Source: Laburnicola sp. R22_1
Lineage: Eukaryota > Ascomycota > Dothideomycetes > Pleosporales > Didymosphaeriaceae
Assembly (NCBI GenBank): GCA_014281115.1
Contig: JACONQ010000001.1
Span: 3,348,001-3,412,000 of the forward strand
Reading direction: 5' to 3'
DNA: 64,000 nt
Each line of letters opens with the position of its first letter. The stretch's first letter is position 1. The translations under genes and the position numbers were made by a program. Below the pieces are notes generated by a model. That model saw only the letters and a program-made list of their open reading frames with translations, did not search any database and was not told where the DNA came from. This document shows, piece by piece, positions 46,643-58,568 of the stretch.

Positions 46643-48850
46643 CTAATCCGGTTTCTTATTATCCGCCCAACTCGGCACAACCCCCGAGCAAACACGCACA
46701 TAAGCATCCCACCTCGCCATTTCCCCATCCCCAACACTTGCCACCTGCTTTCCAACCCCAGCCTTCTTCTTCTCAGCGCACTCCTCAACCACGCCCTCAG
46801 TAGTCCAAAACATAGTCCAATACCCATCCGGCAAATTCCACATGCCTACCGCCCGCTCAAAATACCACTTGTTCACCGGATTCGTCGTTCGGCTCCGCCA
46901 ACAGACGCCGTGCGGAAAAGCAGTGCGCGTCAAAGCGCCCCAGACGATATCGGCAACTCCGCCGGAGCCCTGCGATGATGTGAGAACGGCGAATTTATCC
47001 AAATATGGTACCCAGAGAGGGGAGTTGGGAGGTGGCGGAGATGATAGGGATGTTGGTGTCTCCCAGGTGCAGATGGCACCTCCTTCGTAGTCACCGGCAA
47101 TAATGACCCCGGCTATGCGGCCTCGCACTCGATCCAGATAGTCTTGAACGTCGAGCTTCCGGCGAAACGAGTCTTCAATCAGATCTACAAGGCGAGCAAA
47201 GTTGATACGGGGGTCATTTTCCAATTCGATGCTGGGATTCGACGGGGAGGGTGGCTGCCAGGAACCTGTTACACGAGGATCAGGCAGTATGGTAACAGGT
47301 ATACCCTTCTTGAGGAACGTGGCAGGGTTTGGATCTGCAGAAGCCAACGGACGGGTTACTAACGGATCTGGGAGCGACGAAGAAGTCATGGGCTTGTCCG
47401 TAAGAAGATTGTGAATCAGTGGGTTCTTGGAACGTCGTGTTCGCACGCTTGCCGATGAAGTCTGCCGGAGCGTAGCTTGGGAGGATATAGCGGCCTCGGC
47501 GGGCGTGATGATTATAGCGGAGGACGAAGGAGGCAAAAGTCTTAGAGCGCGGTGCACCATATCGAGGTTCTTGACATGGCGAGATGGTGGCGAGGCGTCA
47601 GCAATCTGTTGCGAAGACGAACCCGGTAGCGGCGCGATCTCCGTCTCTACGAATTTCGAGAACGGGTTGCTGTTCCCGAATGACGATATTTGTGAGGCGT
47701 CAGTGGACGGCACTGTCAACGAAGAACGTTCCAAATCCCCCCGGACGTCGCGATATTCCGCTTCTAGGTTGATGAAGACGTGTGCACCGTCCGCTCGGTG
47801 CTCTGCTGGTATCCCTCCCAGTGGGTCCAAAACAATGATTCGATCCAGAACAGGTTTCGCAGTCTCTATCTTCGTGCGAAGAGCGACATCTGGACCCCGC
47901 TGGTCGATGCTACCAAGGTTCTGTGCAGGGAGCCCTGCGAACTCGCGTGTCAAAGCAAGGACTACGTCGTCTGCATCCACTCGAACTTTCCTAAATTCCG
48001 AGTCGTAAGCAAAAGGTGGTATCACCGGGATTATGCCGTCTTCAATCGGAGCGAAGAGCAAGTGGTTGTTCTTCACCTCCACACCACCGTGACCAAGCGT
48101 ACCCGGAGTTCCAGTGACTTTATCCGAAGAAGACAGGGCGTGGTCGACCTCGAAAGCGCCGGGCTCGTTGAATTCTTCTAGTGCGTCGACAATGCGTGAA
48201 GATTGCTCGCGTGCGGTCGTCTCCCACGCTGGGTCCCGCTCGAGGGTGTTGGGTGCCTCATTCTCGTCACAGTCCACCACGACGGCAATGTTCAATCCCA
48301 GCTTCGCCATCTGACTCAAGGTCAGGCCTATGCCGCCTAGTGTCTCATCGTCCAGGGCTTGGGGCTGTCGGAGCTTGACCAGCGCCAGATGCAAGGGATC
48401 CAACTCCCTATCCTGAGGCGGCTTGTCTGGCAGTTCTTCCCGCGTGAACACGGGATTGTTCTGCACCGCCTTGGTTGGCTCATACAGATCGCCCAGGTTC
48501 ACGCCCGCGCGCGTCAGCCTCCACTCGTTGTGCTGCGCCCTTTCCGCCGCCTCTGTCGCCAACCGCTGCGTGTCGCTCGTGGCCGGCGTCGGCGTCGGCG
48601 TCGGTTTCGGCTTGGGCTGGTCGAAATGCTTGAGGAAGTTTCGCGCGTCGCGCTTTCCGGGGGATTCTTTGAGCAGGCGGGTCAATTGGTCGCGTTCGGC
48701 ACGCTGTCGCTCTTTGGCGACGCTTTTTCTCCCATTGCGGCCGGGCTCGATGCCAGAGCTGTGTCTGCGCGTCGAAAGAGAGCAGAGAGCGACGGGGAGC
48801 GGGAGTGTTCTGGGACACGTGCAGATGCTATCGGGAGCGAGGTATGCCTA
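46643..48850 (-). CDS. ARG2: N-acetylglutamate synthase, mitochondrial; first exon unresolved
   Basis: A long frame from about 48850 to the stop at 46643 encodes the fungal-type enzyme that makes N-acetylglutamate, the first step of arginine synthesis. Early sequence includes [13 protein letters not shown]. The middle is an amino-acid-kinase-like domain ([31 protein letters not shown]). The C-terminal vertebrate-like NAT domain has [65 protein letters not shown] sequence and [10 protein letters not shown]. The frame is closed upstream by TAG and no ATG opens it, so a spliced first exon carrying the mitochondrial signal is expected upstream (donor GTGAGT near 48941 is a candidate). I could not fix the start. 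Confidence 0.9.
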
Positions 48851-49147
48851 TCCGGGCCGCTGGTCAGAGGTGCAACGATGCAGTGGAGCCGTGGCTGTGG
48901 GTGACCGAGGCAGGGCAGGCAGGGCAGGCAGCACAACTCACCTGCACCCTCGTCTGGGCTCTGCAACAGCTGAACATGCTTCATGCTAGAGGCCAGCTGC
49001 GACGAAGCTGTGAGCAAAGAGTCGTGGCGGCTGCGAGAACAGACAAGAGCTCGTGCGGGTGAGGCCGCATGTTTGCCTGTGGAGCTCAAATTCGGCAGCT
49101 AATCGATAGACGTCATCTGATGCTTGCCTACCGATACCGGCGCCTTG

Positions 49148-49412
49148 TACCTAAATGGACAGGCCAAAACCAACAAGATAAGACAGAACAACACACTTCT
49201 CCTTCCCCAATACCTTTGATTTTCGTTATCATTAATGAATGCTTCAACTTTTTATCCATAGTATGTTTCGACTCCGATGTATGTACCTCAATGGACAGGC
49301 CAAAACCAACAAGATAAGACAGACCAACACATTTCTCCTTCCCTAGTACCTTTGATTTTTGTTACCATTGATGAATGCTTCAACTTTTTATGCATAGCAG
49401 GTTTCGACTCCG
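49148..49412 (+). repeat. Tandem duplication, about 135-bp unit, two copies
   Basis: Copy 1 (about 49148-49282) and copy 2 (49283-49412) both contain GGACAGGCCAAAACCAACAA, ACCTTTGATTTT and GAATGCTTCAACTTTTTAT. Differences are few. It lies between the ARG2 upstream side and the 3' end of the MYND gene. Confidence 0.92.
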
Positions 49413-49452
49413 TGGCCCTCGCCTACCCACCGTCTTGAGCCCGCCAGGAGCC

Positions 49453-50145
49453 TCACAGATCCCACAAAGACCCCACGTCCGCCCATTCAGCTCGCCCACT
49501 CTCCGCCTCGTTCTCTTTGTACATTGCAAACCACTCCTCAAAGTCCTCCCTGTTAATGCTCTTCTGCGCCTCTCTCGGGCCCTCCTCACCAAAGTAGTCC
49601 ATCAGCCTATCGATATACATCCACACAGCCTCCAGATGCTCCCTACTCAGCGGTTTCTTGTCCTTGCGCGCAACCAGACAGCTTCCGACGCGAGACTGCC
49701 ACTGCGGGGGCGCAAGGCCAGTCGCATACGTAACGTTTAGAAAAGTCGCAATCTGACAGTCGAGCTCGGAAGGGTTATTCGATTGCGTGCCCAGGCAATG
49801 GATGACGAGAGGAACACCCATAATGGCGGGGACTTCGAGGAGCGGGCCGGCGAACATGGCGTGCGCGCTTGGGATGTCGACTTCGGAGAACCCGCCGGCT
49901 TCCAGGTCACAGGCTAGATGGACGCCTTTTACCGTCTCGCCGGTGTGGGTGGCGGCTGTCGTTTGCGCGTTCCTGTCCAGTGTTATGGTCTTGCATTGTT
50001 GTTTGTGGCCTTGCCTCCAGTGGCGTCGTTGGCAGTCGGTTGAGCAGTACGCTCTTGTCCTGCAGCCGCCGCAAAGCTGGAGAGTTTCGCCTGTCTTTGG
50101 CGGCTTGGAGCAGACTGTGCATCTGGATGAGGCGGTTGAACTCAT
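49453..50145 (-). CDS. MYND-type zinc finger protein
   Basis: A single exon encodes 230 aa. The MYND finger occupies residues 9-51 with a complete ligand set: C9, C12, C25, C28, C34 (in AYC), C38, H42 (HW), H47 and C51. The rest (FLNVTYATGLAPPQWQSRVG; HLEAVWMYIDRLMDYFGEEG) occurs in many fungal MYND proteins of unknown role. No SET domain is present. MYND fingers bind proline-rich peptides. The 135-bp tandem duplication begins 40 bp after the stop, and a solo LTR lies about 160 bp upstream of the start. Confidence 0.9.
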   Translation of the reverse strand: MSSTASSRCTVCSKPPKTGETLQLCGGCRTRAYCSTDCQRRHWRQGHKQQCKTITLDRNAQTTAATHTGETVKGVHLACDLEAGGFSEVDIPSAHAMFAGPLLEVPAIMGVPLVIHCLGTQSNNPSELDCQIATFLNVTYATGLAPPQWQSRVGSCLVARKDKKPLSREHLEAVWMYIDRLMDYFGEEGPREAQKSINREDFEEWFAMYKENEAESGRAEWADVGSLWDL

Positions 50146-50305
50146 GGTCGCGGCGGTCAGTCGAGTTGTAAGGTGATTGTCCTGCTGTTTTGGAATTATC
50201 TATGTGGCGTGCACATGTGAGGGGAAAGTACGGGTGGCCCCGGGGGTCTGCTATGCGCGATCACATGACCCTGCCATCGACGTGTATCCCAACACGGAAT
50301 GAACA

Positions 50306-50497
50306 TGTAGCCACGTGACTTACGTCAGAGGTGGTGTGTGTAGAAGGTTCCATCCAGGTGCACAGACCACTATCCTCAAGATAAAGCTCTCGCCCTCTCC
50401 TTTCTTCCTCGGTAGACTCCTCACTCCACACACTCTTTTCTGCAGATAGCAATACAGCTTGTTGTCCTCATATGCCTCATATGCCTGCCCGCCCACA
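50306..50497 (+). mobile_element. Solo copia LTR with 5-bp target duplication
   Basis: The 192-bp TG..CA sequence matches the LTR at 3121-3312 in inverted orientation. It is flanked on both sides by GAACA (50301-50305 and 50498-50502). No internal sequence is present, so a full element inserted here and was lost by LTR-LTR recombination, or only one LTR remains by another route. Confidence 0.95.
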
Positions 50498-50631
50498 GAA
50501 CACTTCGTTATCAGTCACAGAAACTAAATAATACAACACAAAATAGCCGTACGAGAAGGAACAGGAGATAAGACCCTAACGCCTTCCAAGTTCCCAACCC
50601 CCCCAAACCCCCTCACTCCCTCAACACGGCC

Positions 50632-51815
50632 TCAAAACAGCGTCCCCGCCCCCGGAACATACCGCCTCGGCCTCCAAGTACCCACCAGCTCCAACCCCAC
50701 CTCCCCAAGAAGCTCCTCAAACTGTCTCTCCGTCCGTTTCATCGAAGCAAACACCCCCATCATAATAATATCAAGCGCCGCAGGATAGAACGCGACGTTA
50801 TCCTCAGGCAGCGCGTTCTCATCCAGAAAGAGCACAGAATCCCTCGCCATAACCTCCCTAATCTTTTCAAGAATATTTTTAGCCTGCTTGTCCAGCCAGT
50901 CATGCAGCACGTTCCGGAGGTAATATGCTTTTGCGCCGACTACGGTCGGCGGCTGCGGTTGGAAGAAATCGTGACCGATTCTTTCGATGGTCATTGGGAG
51001 CGTCTCATCAGCTGTGCGCACAACTCGGGTAGATCTTGGAGTACGAGTCTGCCCTGTAATGCTGGGAATTTTTCATGGAATTCGACAAGGTCGTGGCCGA
51101 CGTTGCCGCCGATGTCGACGAGGAGGATCCGAGAGGCGTCCGTGGGTGAATTGGAAGGGGCCGTTGTCTGCGTCTGTGGGGTTGCGGTAGCCGGTTGGCG
51201 AGAAGTATTCCGGGAGGAAAGTTACGGGGGGGAGTTGAGATGCTCTAGTGGACATGGTCAGTGTGTCGTTTATGAGCGTTGATATATTAGCGGGAGTAAC
51301 GTACACATGGATGACTGCGTCTCTGAGCGGAGACCCAGTGGCCCAGGTTTTGGCAATGGGGTTTGCAATGTAGGTATGATGACCGACTTCTTCGAAGATG
51401 CTCATGGCTACTAGCATCCTCATTATGCGCACTGGGTGTATTAGTTTGTCTCTACGGAGCTCAGTGTATACATACATACCGACGAGCAAATAATCTGCCC
51501 CGGAATTAGAGGCTAACAGGGAAGCAGTCACGGGGCCTTGGGTCTGAATGCCAATATCGAGTAACTTCATGTTCACACTGAGACACAGAGACGCTTTCAA
51601 ACCCCTTTTTTGGATGTTTAGTGCACAAAGGATACATGATGGGTTGACGGACTTACTCCAAACATGAACCGGACGGTGGCTTCTAGTGGGGTTTATAGAG
51701 CCAACTCCGCTTTCTTGCATGCACCCATGAAGGCTTGCCGCTCCTCATTGCTGATTCCATCGGGAGGAGATTTTGTCAGTTCAAGTAGCTGCCTTGTCAA
51801 CTCAGCAGTTGCCAT
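50632..51815 (-). pseudogene. SAM-dependent O-methyltransferase, disrupted
   Basis: From ATG 51815 the frame reads MATAELTRQLLELT, an N-terminus like fungal secondary-metabolite O-methyltransferases. Blocks follow for the dimerisation/winged-helix part (GADYLLV|RIMRMLVAMSIFEEVGHH), YFSPTGYRNPTD, the SAM motif LLVDIGGNVGHDL and the catalytic region AYYLRNVLHDW. Lesions seen: an in-frame TAA at 51693, a frame change near 51140 where the family's central segment (between the FTHG block and the SAM motif) is missing, and a 1-nt frame change in a C-run near 51027. It is probably a dead gene. A sequencing error could explain the 1-nt shift but not the others. Confidence 0.75.
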
Positions 51816-53168
51816 GCTGGAGGGCGTGTTGAACAATATGAAGAGAAGAATTGAAGTGTACAATTCGATATCAAATATGGTGAGGATCAAGAGAAAGGAA
51901 ACACTGGGTTACCTAGGGAGTTGGAAGGCTTGACACGTAGTGAAGCACTGTGCCTCACCTATGCCATTTACCTGGGCGCATGCTCGGTCGACTTGAGTTG
52001 GGTCGGAATCAGCATCTCCGATGCAAGCAGTGCGGCACAGCATTGCCCTGCATAGGGAGCTAGCTGGTCAGCAAGCGCAAAGTTCCGGCACGGTATATCG
52101 TTACATACGCAATCGGCAGCAGCGTCATGAAATTGCTCAATTGCGATGTGCGATCTTCAAGGTATACCAGAATCCTTTACAGTACCTTGGATATCGTACA
52201 TTAGCACAGAGCCGTCCAGAATCCTTGCATGTATCATACCCCTTCCGAATATAATCAAGGACTCTCAAGTCTCACAAAACCACATGTACACTAATCCAGT
52301 TTCAGAAGCATATCGTTCTTATTGGAGGTGGCACTTCTAGACTCGCATACCCGATACACATGCAGGAGCTCGGAAGCCTGGCTTACAGTCATAACTCCAG
52401 AGTGTGCGCATCTTCCGTGAAATGCGTTTTCTCTTTTCTTCTGCTTGAGCTTCTTAAAAGCAGTGCCGGCATGAACACATGCCGCTCGTGTTTTCGAAGT
52501 TTTGAGCTGACGTCGCCAGGAAACAGTATCATGCTACTGCGAGATATATCGGCGAGTTTGACAACGGCTGCGCAGGTAGATATTGTCTTGAAAGTAGTGT
52601 CCCGTCTTAGGAAGACTCTTCCTCTGTCCCGGTCCATTGAGGGGTCTTTCGCTGGATGGCTCTCAAAGATGCTGTAGAGTTATCGAAACTGCTTTCTCGG
52701 ATCACATCTAAGATGGGGCATCAATGTCTGTATAAGTGTGATCTCTCGCCTAAGCATTTTTTGCTGGTGGTGGAACAATTGTTGTTGATGTCTGGTCGTT
52801 AGTTTCCATGCTTTGCGAAATGGGGGCTTGTCTGAGAATGGTAGATAGTGCAGCAGCGCCGGTTTAGAGGTGATATATTCTCGTGAATAGACTTGATCTC
52901 TCTTAACTTCAGATGTCTGCGGAACAATCTGGAGGCTCGAAGATCATGCGACCACGCTAGCTCTCGATGACGTATCAACGGGCCTAGTCCGACATCGGCA
53001 GCTTAACTCCGCCTGCGACGACATGCATACCTAGATGAACCGCACTGCGGGGTGATGGTATTGCAAATACGATTTGAAATCAATTCCAATTTCCCCTTGT
53101 GCCCTTGCAAACAGATAGCCTACAAAAACAAGCCTCTCGCAAAGGAATCCTCAATCCTACATCTCGCC
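51816..53168. other. Intergenic, no supported gene
   Basis: An open frame on each strand near 52360-52680 has no recognisable motif or splice context. It may be decayed sequence next to the pseudogene. Confidence 0.4.
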
Positions 53169-54236
53169 ATGGCACCGCAACTCGCATGGATCGGCCTGGG
53201 CAACATGGGCAGGGTAAGACTAACCGAAGCCACTTACCTACACCATGTCTCTATCTATCCAAGGACAATACTAACAATGACCACGCGCACAGGGCATGTG
53301 CAAGAACCTCGTAGCAAAAGGATCCCTCGACAAGCCCCTGATCCTCTACAACCGCACCAAGAAGCGCGCCGACGACCTTTCGGCTACCCTGGGGCCTGAC
53401 AAGACCAAAGTCGTTGAGACGATCAACGATGTCATCAAGAGCGCTGATATCATCTTCATGTGTCTCGGCGACGATGCGGCTGTCAACACCGCCGTAGACG
53501 CCATGCTAGAAGAAGACGTGAAAGGGAAATTGATTGTAGATGCATCGACCGTGCATCCAGACACCACGAATGCTCTCGAGAAGCGACTGACAGCCAAAGG
53601 CGCCGAGTTCGTCGGCATGCCAGGTCCGCCTCTACCCAAGAAGAAAAAAAGAAGAAGAAATGATCAACCCCGCTAATACACAAAACAGTCTTCGGCGTCC
53701 CCGCCATGGCTGACTCAGGCAACTTAATCTGCGTCCTCGCCGGGGCCGCCCCCTCCATCGACAAACTAAAGCCCTACACAAAAGGCGTCATCGCCCGCGC
53801 CAACATCGACTACTCCTCCCAACCCGCCGGCAACGCCACCCTCTTAAAAATAGTCGGCAACACCTTCATCCTCAACATGAACGAAGTCCTCTCCGAAGGC
53901 CACGTGCTCGCCGAGAAGACCGGCCTCGGCAACCAGAACCTGCACACCTGGATCGAAACCATGTTCCCGGGCCCCTATGCCGCGTATTCGAATCGCATGA
54001 TGGCTGGCGATTACTACCAGAGGGAGGAGCCACTGTTCCATGTGGATCTGGCGAGGAAAGATGCGAGGCATGCGCTGGATTTGGCGGAGCAGACGGGCAC
54101 GAGTATGCCGGCGCTTAGGGTGGCGGAGGAGCATTTGGTGAAGGTGAAGGAGCATTTGGGCGATAAAGGGGATATTCCGAGTATTTATGGGGCGGTGAGA
54201 CAGGAGAGTGGGTTGAAGTTTGAGAATAAGGAGTAG
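53169..54236 (+). CDS. NAD(P)-dependent beta-hydroxyacid dehydrogenase (3-hydroxyisobutyrate dehydrogenase-like)
   Basis: Exons 53169-53213, 53293-53623 and 53689-54236 give 307 aa. The N-terminal Rossmann motif WIGLGNMGRGMCKNL, the LYNRT strand and the VDASTVHPDT substrate loop (DxSTxxP) mark the beta-hydroxyacid dehydrogenase family. The C-terminal domain has the catalytic lysine region LLKIVGNTFILN (K-x3-N). The substrate cannot be told from the sequence (hydroxyisobutyrate, glyoxylate/succinic semialdehyde and others are possible). The second intron has donor GTCCGC and a purine-rich interior but keeps frame exactly at the domain linker (FVGMP|VFGVPAMADSG). Confidence 0.9.
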
Positions 54237-55080
54237 CTATGAGAGCTTGAATAGGGGTGTTTCAGCATCGGTTCCCACACATGGAATCCAATGTGCGGCT
54301 TATTAGCATGCATGCCTCTATACACGGAGAGATATGCATCCAAGTAAGTGGAATATGTGTTGTTCGACTCCCACAGCACAGGCAAAGACATCTGGGTTAT
54401 GGAGATAAGTATGAAGTAAATATAGGTTCTCACAGCGTTCTCTAGAGTGTGAAAGGGTGAGCCACAAATCAATGTTTGACTTCGACACCGTCGCACATAT
54501 GATCAAGCTGACGCCCATAAACCTTGTCCGAGGCTACAGTGCCAAAGAATGAGCTGTAGATACAGGCTAACATATGGTTCAGAATATTATTTCAATATGG
54601 GTTTCAAGAATATGCCAGACTTCAAGACGATGTTATGCCCCCGTGTTAGGCAAGCCGTACCTCGTCCCTATCGATTCGTGTACGTGATTCCCTCCCTTCC
54701 CAATCTCCCTATGATCCCATCTAAGCAATTAAAACATAAGAACCTTAAAATATAAAGGCATGACTATCGTGAAAATGCGGCCTAGAGGAGAAATGATAAG
54801 TATCGCGAAAAACACAAAAAAAGGTACCCCCGCTCACAAAGAATGAAGAAAGAAAGAAAGTCGAGCGGGGGGTGAATTCAGGTGACGCACTTTGTAGCGA
54901 AGTGCTGGTGACAAAGTAGCTGATGGATTGTTCGAGGCCTTCTCATTGCTGGGAAAATAGTGGCGCGTTACCCCAATGCTGAATAGACCGGTAAAACAGC
55001 ATGCTTCAACGTCAATATCAGTTGATAGACATGCTAGGCGAAGTCTTCGAACTATGCCATCTGTGACATTACCACTGCTC
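54237..55080. other. Convergent intergenic region
   Basis: Both neighbours end here. No repeat or gene is recognised. Confidence 0.45.
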
Positions 55081-56682
55081 TCAAGACTGATTGCTGTACA
55101 ACCGGTTCGAGGCCGAAGTGTGTCCTGCGGCAGACTGTTTCCGCCGAGGGGACGAGGCAGGGAGGCGCATGTTGGGAGGAACATCGGGATGTTCGATAAC
55201 GAGAGGCTGGAAGTGCTGAGACTTCTTTGCCGTGAGCCACTCCTTGCTCTTGGTCATGAGGCTGCGTCGAGGATAAGACTTGTTGTTATCAGGGACATTG
55301 GCACCGTAGTAGGTCGTGGTGTCAGAGATGAAGTCTTCCAAACTAAGAAGCTCTTCTTCTACAAGAGGGACTTCTCCGACAGGCTCGATTTGATAGAACT
55401 CGAACGTAGCAGATGCATCCAAAGGTGGGGCATCTGTCATGAGGATGCTATTTCGATGCTGTGCTACTGTTTCGGTCCCTGCAGCATCTACGTTCCCCGA
55501 AGAAAGGGCAGAATCCCCTAGCGGCGGCGCCAAATTGAACGGTACAACTGAAGAGGGAAGACTGGGAAGTGGCTGAAAGGACATTGGTGGTGTGGTCTGA
55601 GCTTGCGAAGAGGCAAAGTTGGGCAGCTGTGTCGGATGAATTGTGAAACCTTCTGCTTTCGCCTTAGGGACTCCCATCAGGAAGAGTCTCTGGAGGAACT
55701 CGTCGAGGCGACCTTGAAAGCTATGAAACTCCAGCTGCTCTCTCATTCTTTCCGTTGTTTTCGGATTCCACGTCAGCTCGGTGGGTATGATCTGCAATGG
55801 GGGACACATGTTATTGTAGGTCAGCTTCCATTGACCGGAAATGTCTGGATGTTTGAGAAGATTCCGGATGACTTTGTCATATGACCAAGCAGTATGACCC
55901 TTTAGCATGTGTGTAGCAACGTGATCGCAGTGGTCCTTCCAGGTGTAGTTGAGTTCTCGGCAGTTCTCGAAGCCACAAGCATAGACGCGGTGTGATTGGC
56001 GGACTTCCTTGCAGTCTCGAGGATACACCTCGCCATTATGATCCTTCTTCAGATGGTTTTTGAAGAGCCCACCACGCAAGAAATGATGAGAGCAGCACTT
56101 GACTTGACAGATCCACTGCAAGCCCGTTCCAACATGGAAGTCTTCCTGGTGCCGCTTCCAATCCTGTTTCGCCTTGATGACCTTGTGCTTGCCTTCCTCA
56201 GCACAGAAGGTGCAAAACAATTGTCGTGTAGCAGTCTCGCTAGATCCAGAGACATCGTATGTTTTACGAAGAGTTTCTAAACGCAATGATGGCTGAAGGT
56301 GATTGTATTGATTGGTAGCAGGGTATGTAGGCCAGAGGCAAGTTTCGGTCGAAGGCGGCGATTGGTTCGGGACGCCACCTGTCCCAGAGGAGAACGAAGG
56401 CCTTTTGTCATTTGAGATTGAGCTCGCTTTCGGAGTGGAACGTCCCGAGTGATACAGTGTCGAAGTGTTGGAATAAAATGTAGCGCGGTCGAGTTCGGAA
56501 GGGATATGATCTACGACAAGTCAAATTAGTTGAGCTACACATCAACTAATAACAGTGTGCATACCCTCTGAGTCTCTCCCCTGCCCATTTTGAGTCAGAA
56601 GTGAATCGATTTTTTGTCGCAAACGGCGAAGCTCCGAGTCGTCGAGCTTAAGAAGCATTGCCTCCCAGTAATGATCGTCCAT
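55081..56682 (-). CDS. C2H2 zinc-finger domain protein
   Basis: Exons 56682-56565 and 56510-55081 (intron GTATGC..TCGTAG) give 515 aa. A short helical N-terminus (ELRRLRQKIDSLLTQ) is followed by a Ser-rich linker. Three consecutive finger-like units come next: LFCTFCAEE..H...H, WICQVKCCSHHF..H....H and YACGFENCREL..H...H. The second half is Pro/Ser-rich with an acidic cluster (VEEELLSLEDF). This arrangement is common in Pezizomycotina proteins of unknown function. DNA binding is plausible but the fingers are atypically spaced. Confidence 0.8.
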
Positions 56683-58568
56683 GTCTCCTGCTGCTGCAGC
56701 TGCGATGATGAGCGAGGCACCGACTGTTCTCGTGCGAAGCGAGTGGTAATGATAAAGTGCTAAGATATCGCAACTAGACAACAGAGTAGGCTGCAGAGTT
56801 TCCTTGCTTGAGAACTTGCTGAAATTGAAATGAGTTTCACGAGAGTGATATTGTCGCTAATTGATGCAACAATTGACGGGGGAAACCCAATCCGGGTACT
56901 GACGTGACGGAAAAGACTGTAACTAAAGATGGACAAAAATGCGATAAGTAGAGAAGCGAGTGTATAAAAAAATGAACGATATAGCACACAAGCTCATGTC
57001 ATCTCAGGTGGCTGTGAGATTCTAATATTCTAGAAAGCCTGGACGCTCTAGTTTTCTCTCAGACAAGCGCAGGCGGAATTCTCGGTTGAGGCCTTGCCTG
57101 ATGACCACGATAGTCACCGGCCGGCGTTCAAGCAATGCACCGTCAAGAATCGCGTCAGCACGTACACTCCCGCCGGAGACTTTGCGAAAATAAAAATAAA
57201 GAGGCAGATTGCAGATGAGCCGTGCAGCTGCAGAGGTAGGAGAAAAGGGATGGTTCCGGCTGGCGGCGGCACTGGCGTCACGTCCTGGAGGGTGCGTGTA
57301 AACTGTTATTGGCGCTCAACACGAAGCTTGGCCGTACTCATTTGCAAATCTCGCCACTGCTTTATCGAAGAGATGGCACGAGCGTTGAAATCATGATGGC
57401 GGAGACACTCGCAGAGGCACCTCGTGACCCTGAAGCCGCAGAAAGTTGCAGCAATCTGCAGTAACGCTAGTCGTAAACAGGCGATCAGCATACGCACCTG
57501 CAAAACAGTAACGCAATCATAAGAATTGCGCACACACAATTTCCCTGATTTTGAGGGTGACTGCAGAGCCATGAGTCGTCTCCGTACCCTCGCCGGTTTC
57601 GCGACTCGCTTCCGCCGTTTCCAAAACGTCTCCCAAACACTAAGTCTAATAACTGGTTCGTATTCAACGTTGGGGCGTAAGAAGCGGTGTAACTAGATAA
57701 AGATAACAAAATGCCTGGATGTCCGAGTGGACCCAAAAGTCCTTTGTGAAGCAGCTAGGGCAGAGGTACAATGACACACCTATGAGGATTGGGTAATCGA
57801 CACGTTTCTGCTAGCAGCTTCGTAGAACGGAGAGTGAACCATGCAGTAGTGGAGGAACACACACAAGAGTTCACATTTGGAGCCGGTCGCCAGCCTTTGT
57901 CGCTTATCCATGGGGACGATTTTTTTTATTAGCGTGCTTGTCATTCTGTATCTTTGACGCTCGCGAAACTTGGCTTGTTTGTCTAGGATATGGTTGTTCG
58001 GTCGCGTGTCAGCACCTCGTTGCTTTTTCTCATCAGCCCATAGCCTGAGGGTCGAGGGTCGGGTAAGGAGTTGGACGTTAGTCTACGTGCGGCCACCAAC
58101 ACAACATGAGACGATCTCTGAGCCTTCGACAAGATTGTGTGCATCGACTGTGCCGCGAGGCTCGCCCCCATACCACTCGCCTGGGCCGAGCAATCCTTGA
58201 CGCACGCCACCGTATGCAGTGATTACGCAGGCAGCCGCCAAAGCAAGATTTGTGCGATTTGAGGTTGGTCCGTGTTCGGAAAGTGACGCGAGAAGAGGTT
58301 TTTTTATGGACGGATGACCACAGGCATAGATGGGAGGTGTGAGGAAGGATTGGTGTTGGTGTGGTTGAGTTGTGGGTGGGTCGATCTTCCTGTGGTAGCT
58401 CCACCTCCACGAAGAGCTAGTGCTCTATCGGGCTAGCGTTGTCATCTTTCCCCGCCCGCATCGTCCTCATCCATGTCTTTTCAGCACAAGGAATTGGAAA
58501 CCCCTGAAACATATGTCTGACCTTCAAGTTATCTCACGGACCAGACGCTCTAACTAATTCAAGCCCTG
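56683..58568. other. Intergenic, no supported gene
   Basis: 1.9 kb with only short frames. No gene, RNA or repeat is recognised. Confidence 0.4.

Noticed and set aside
48690..49450. Search for the arginine attenuator peptide upstream ORF that precedes many fungal ARG2 genes
   Set aside because: By eye no short frame with the conserved SQDYLS..LWRAL-type sequence was found. The leader may be spliced, so absence is not proven.
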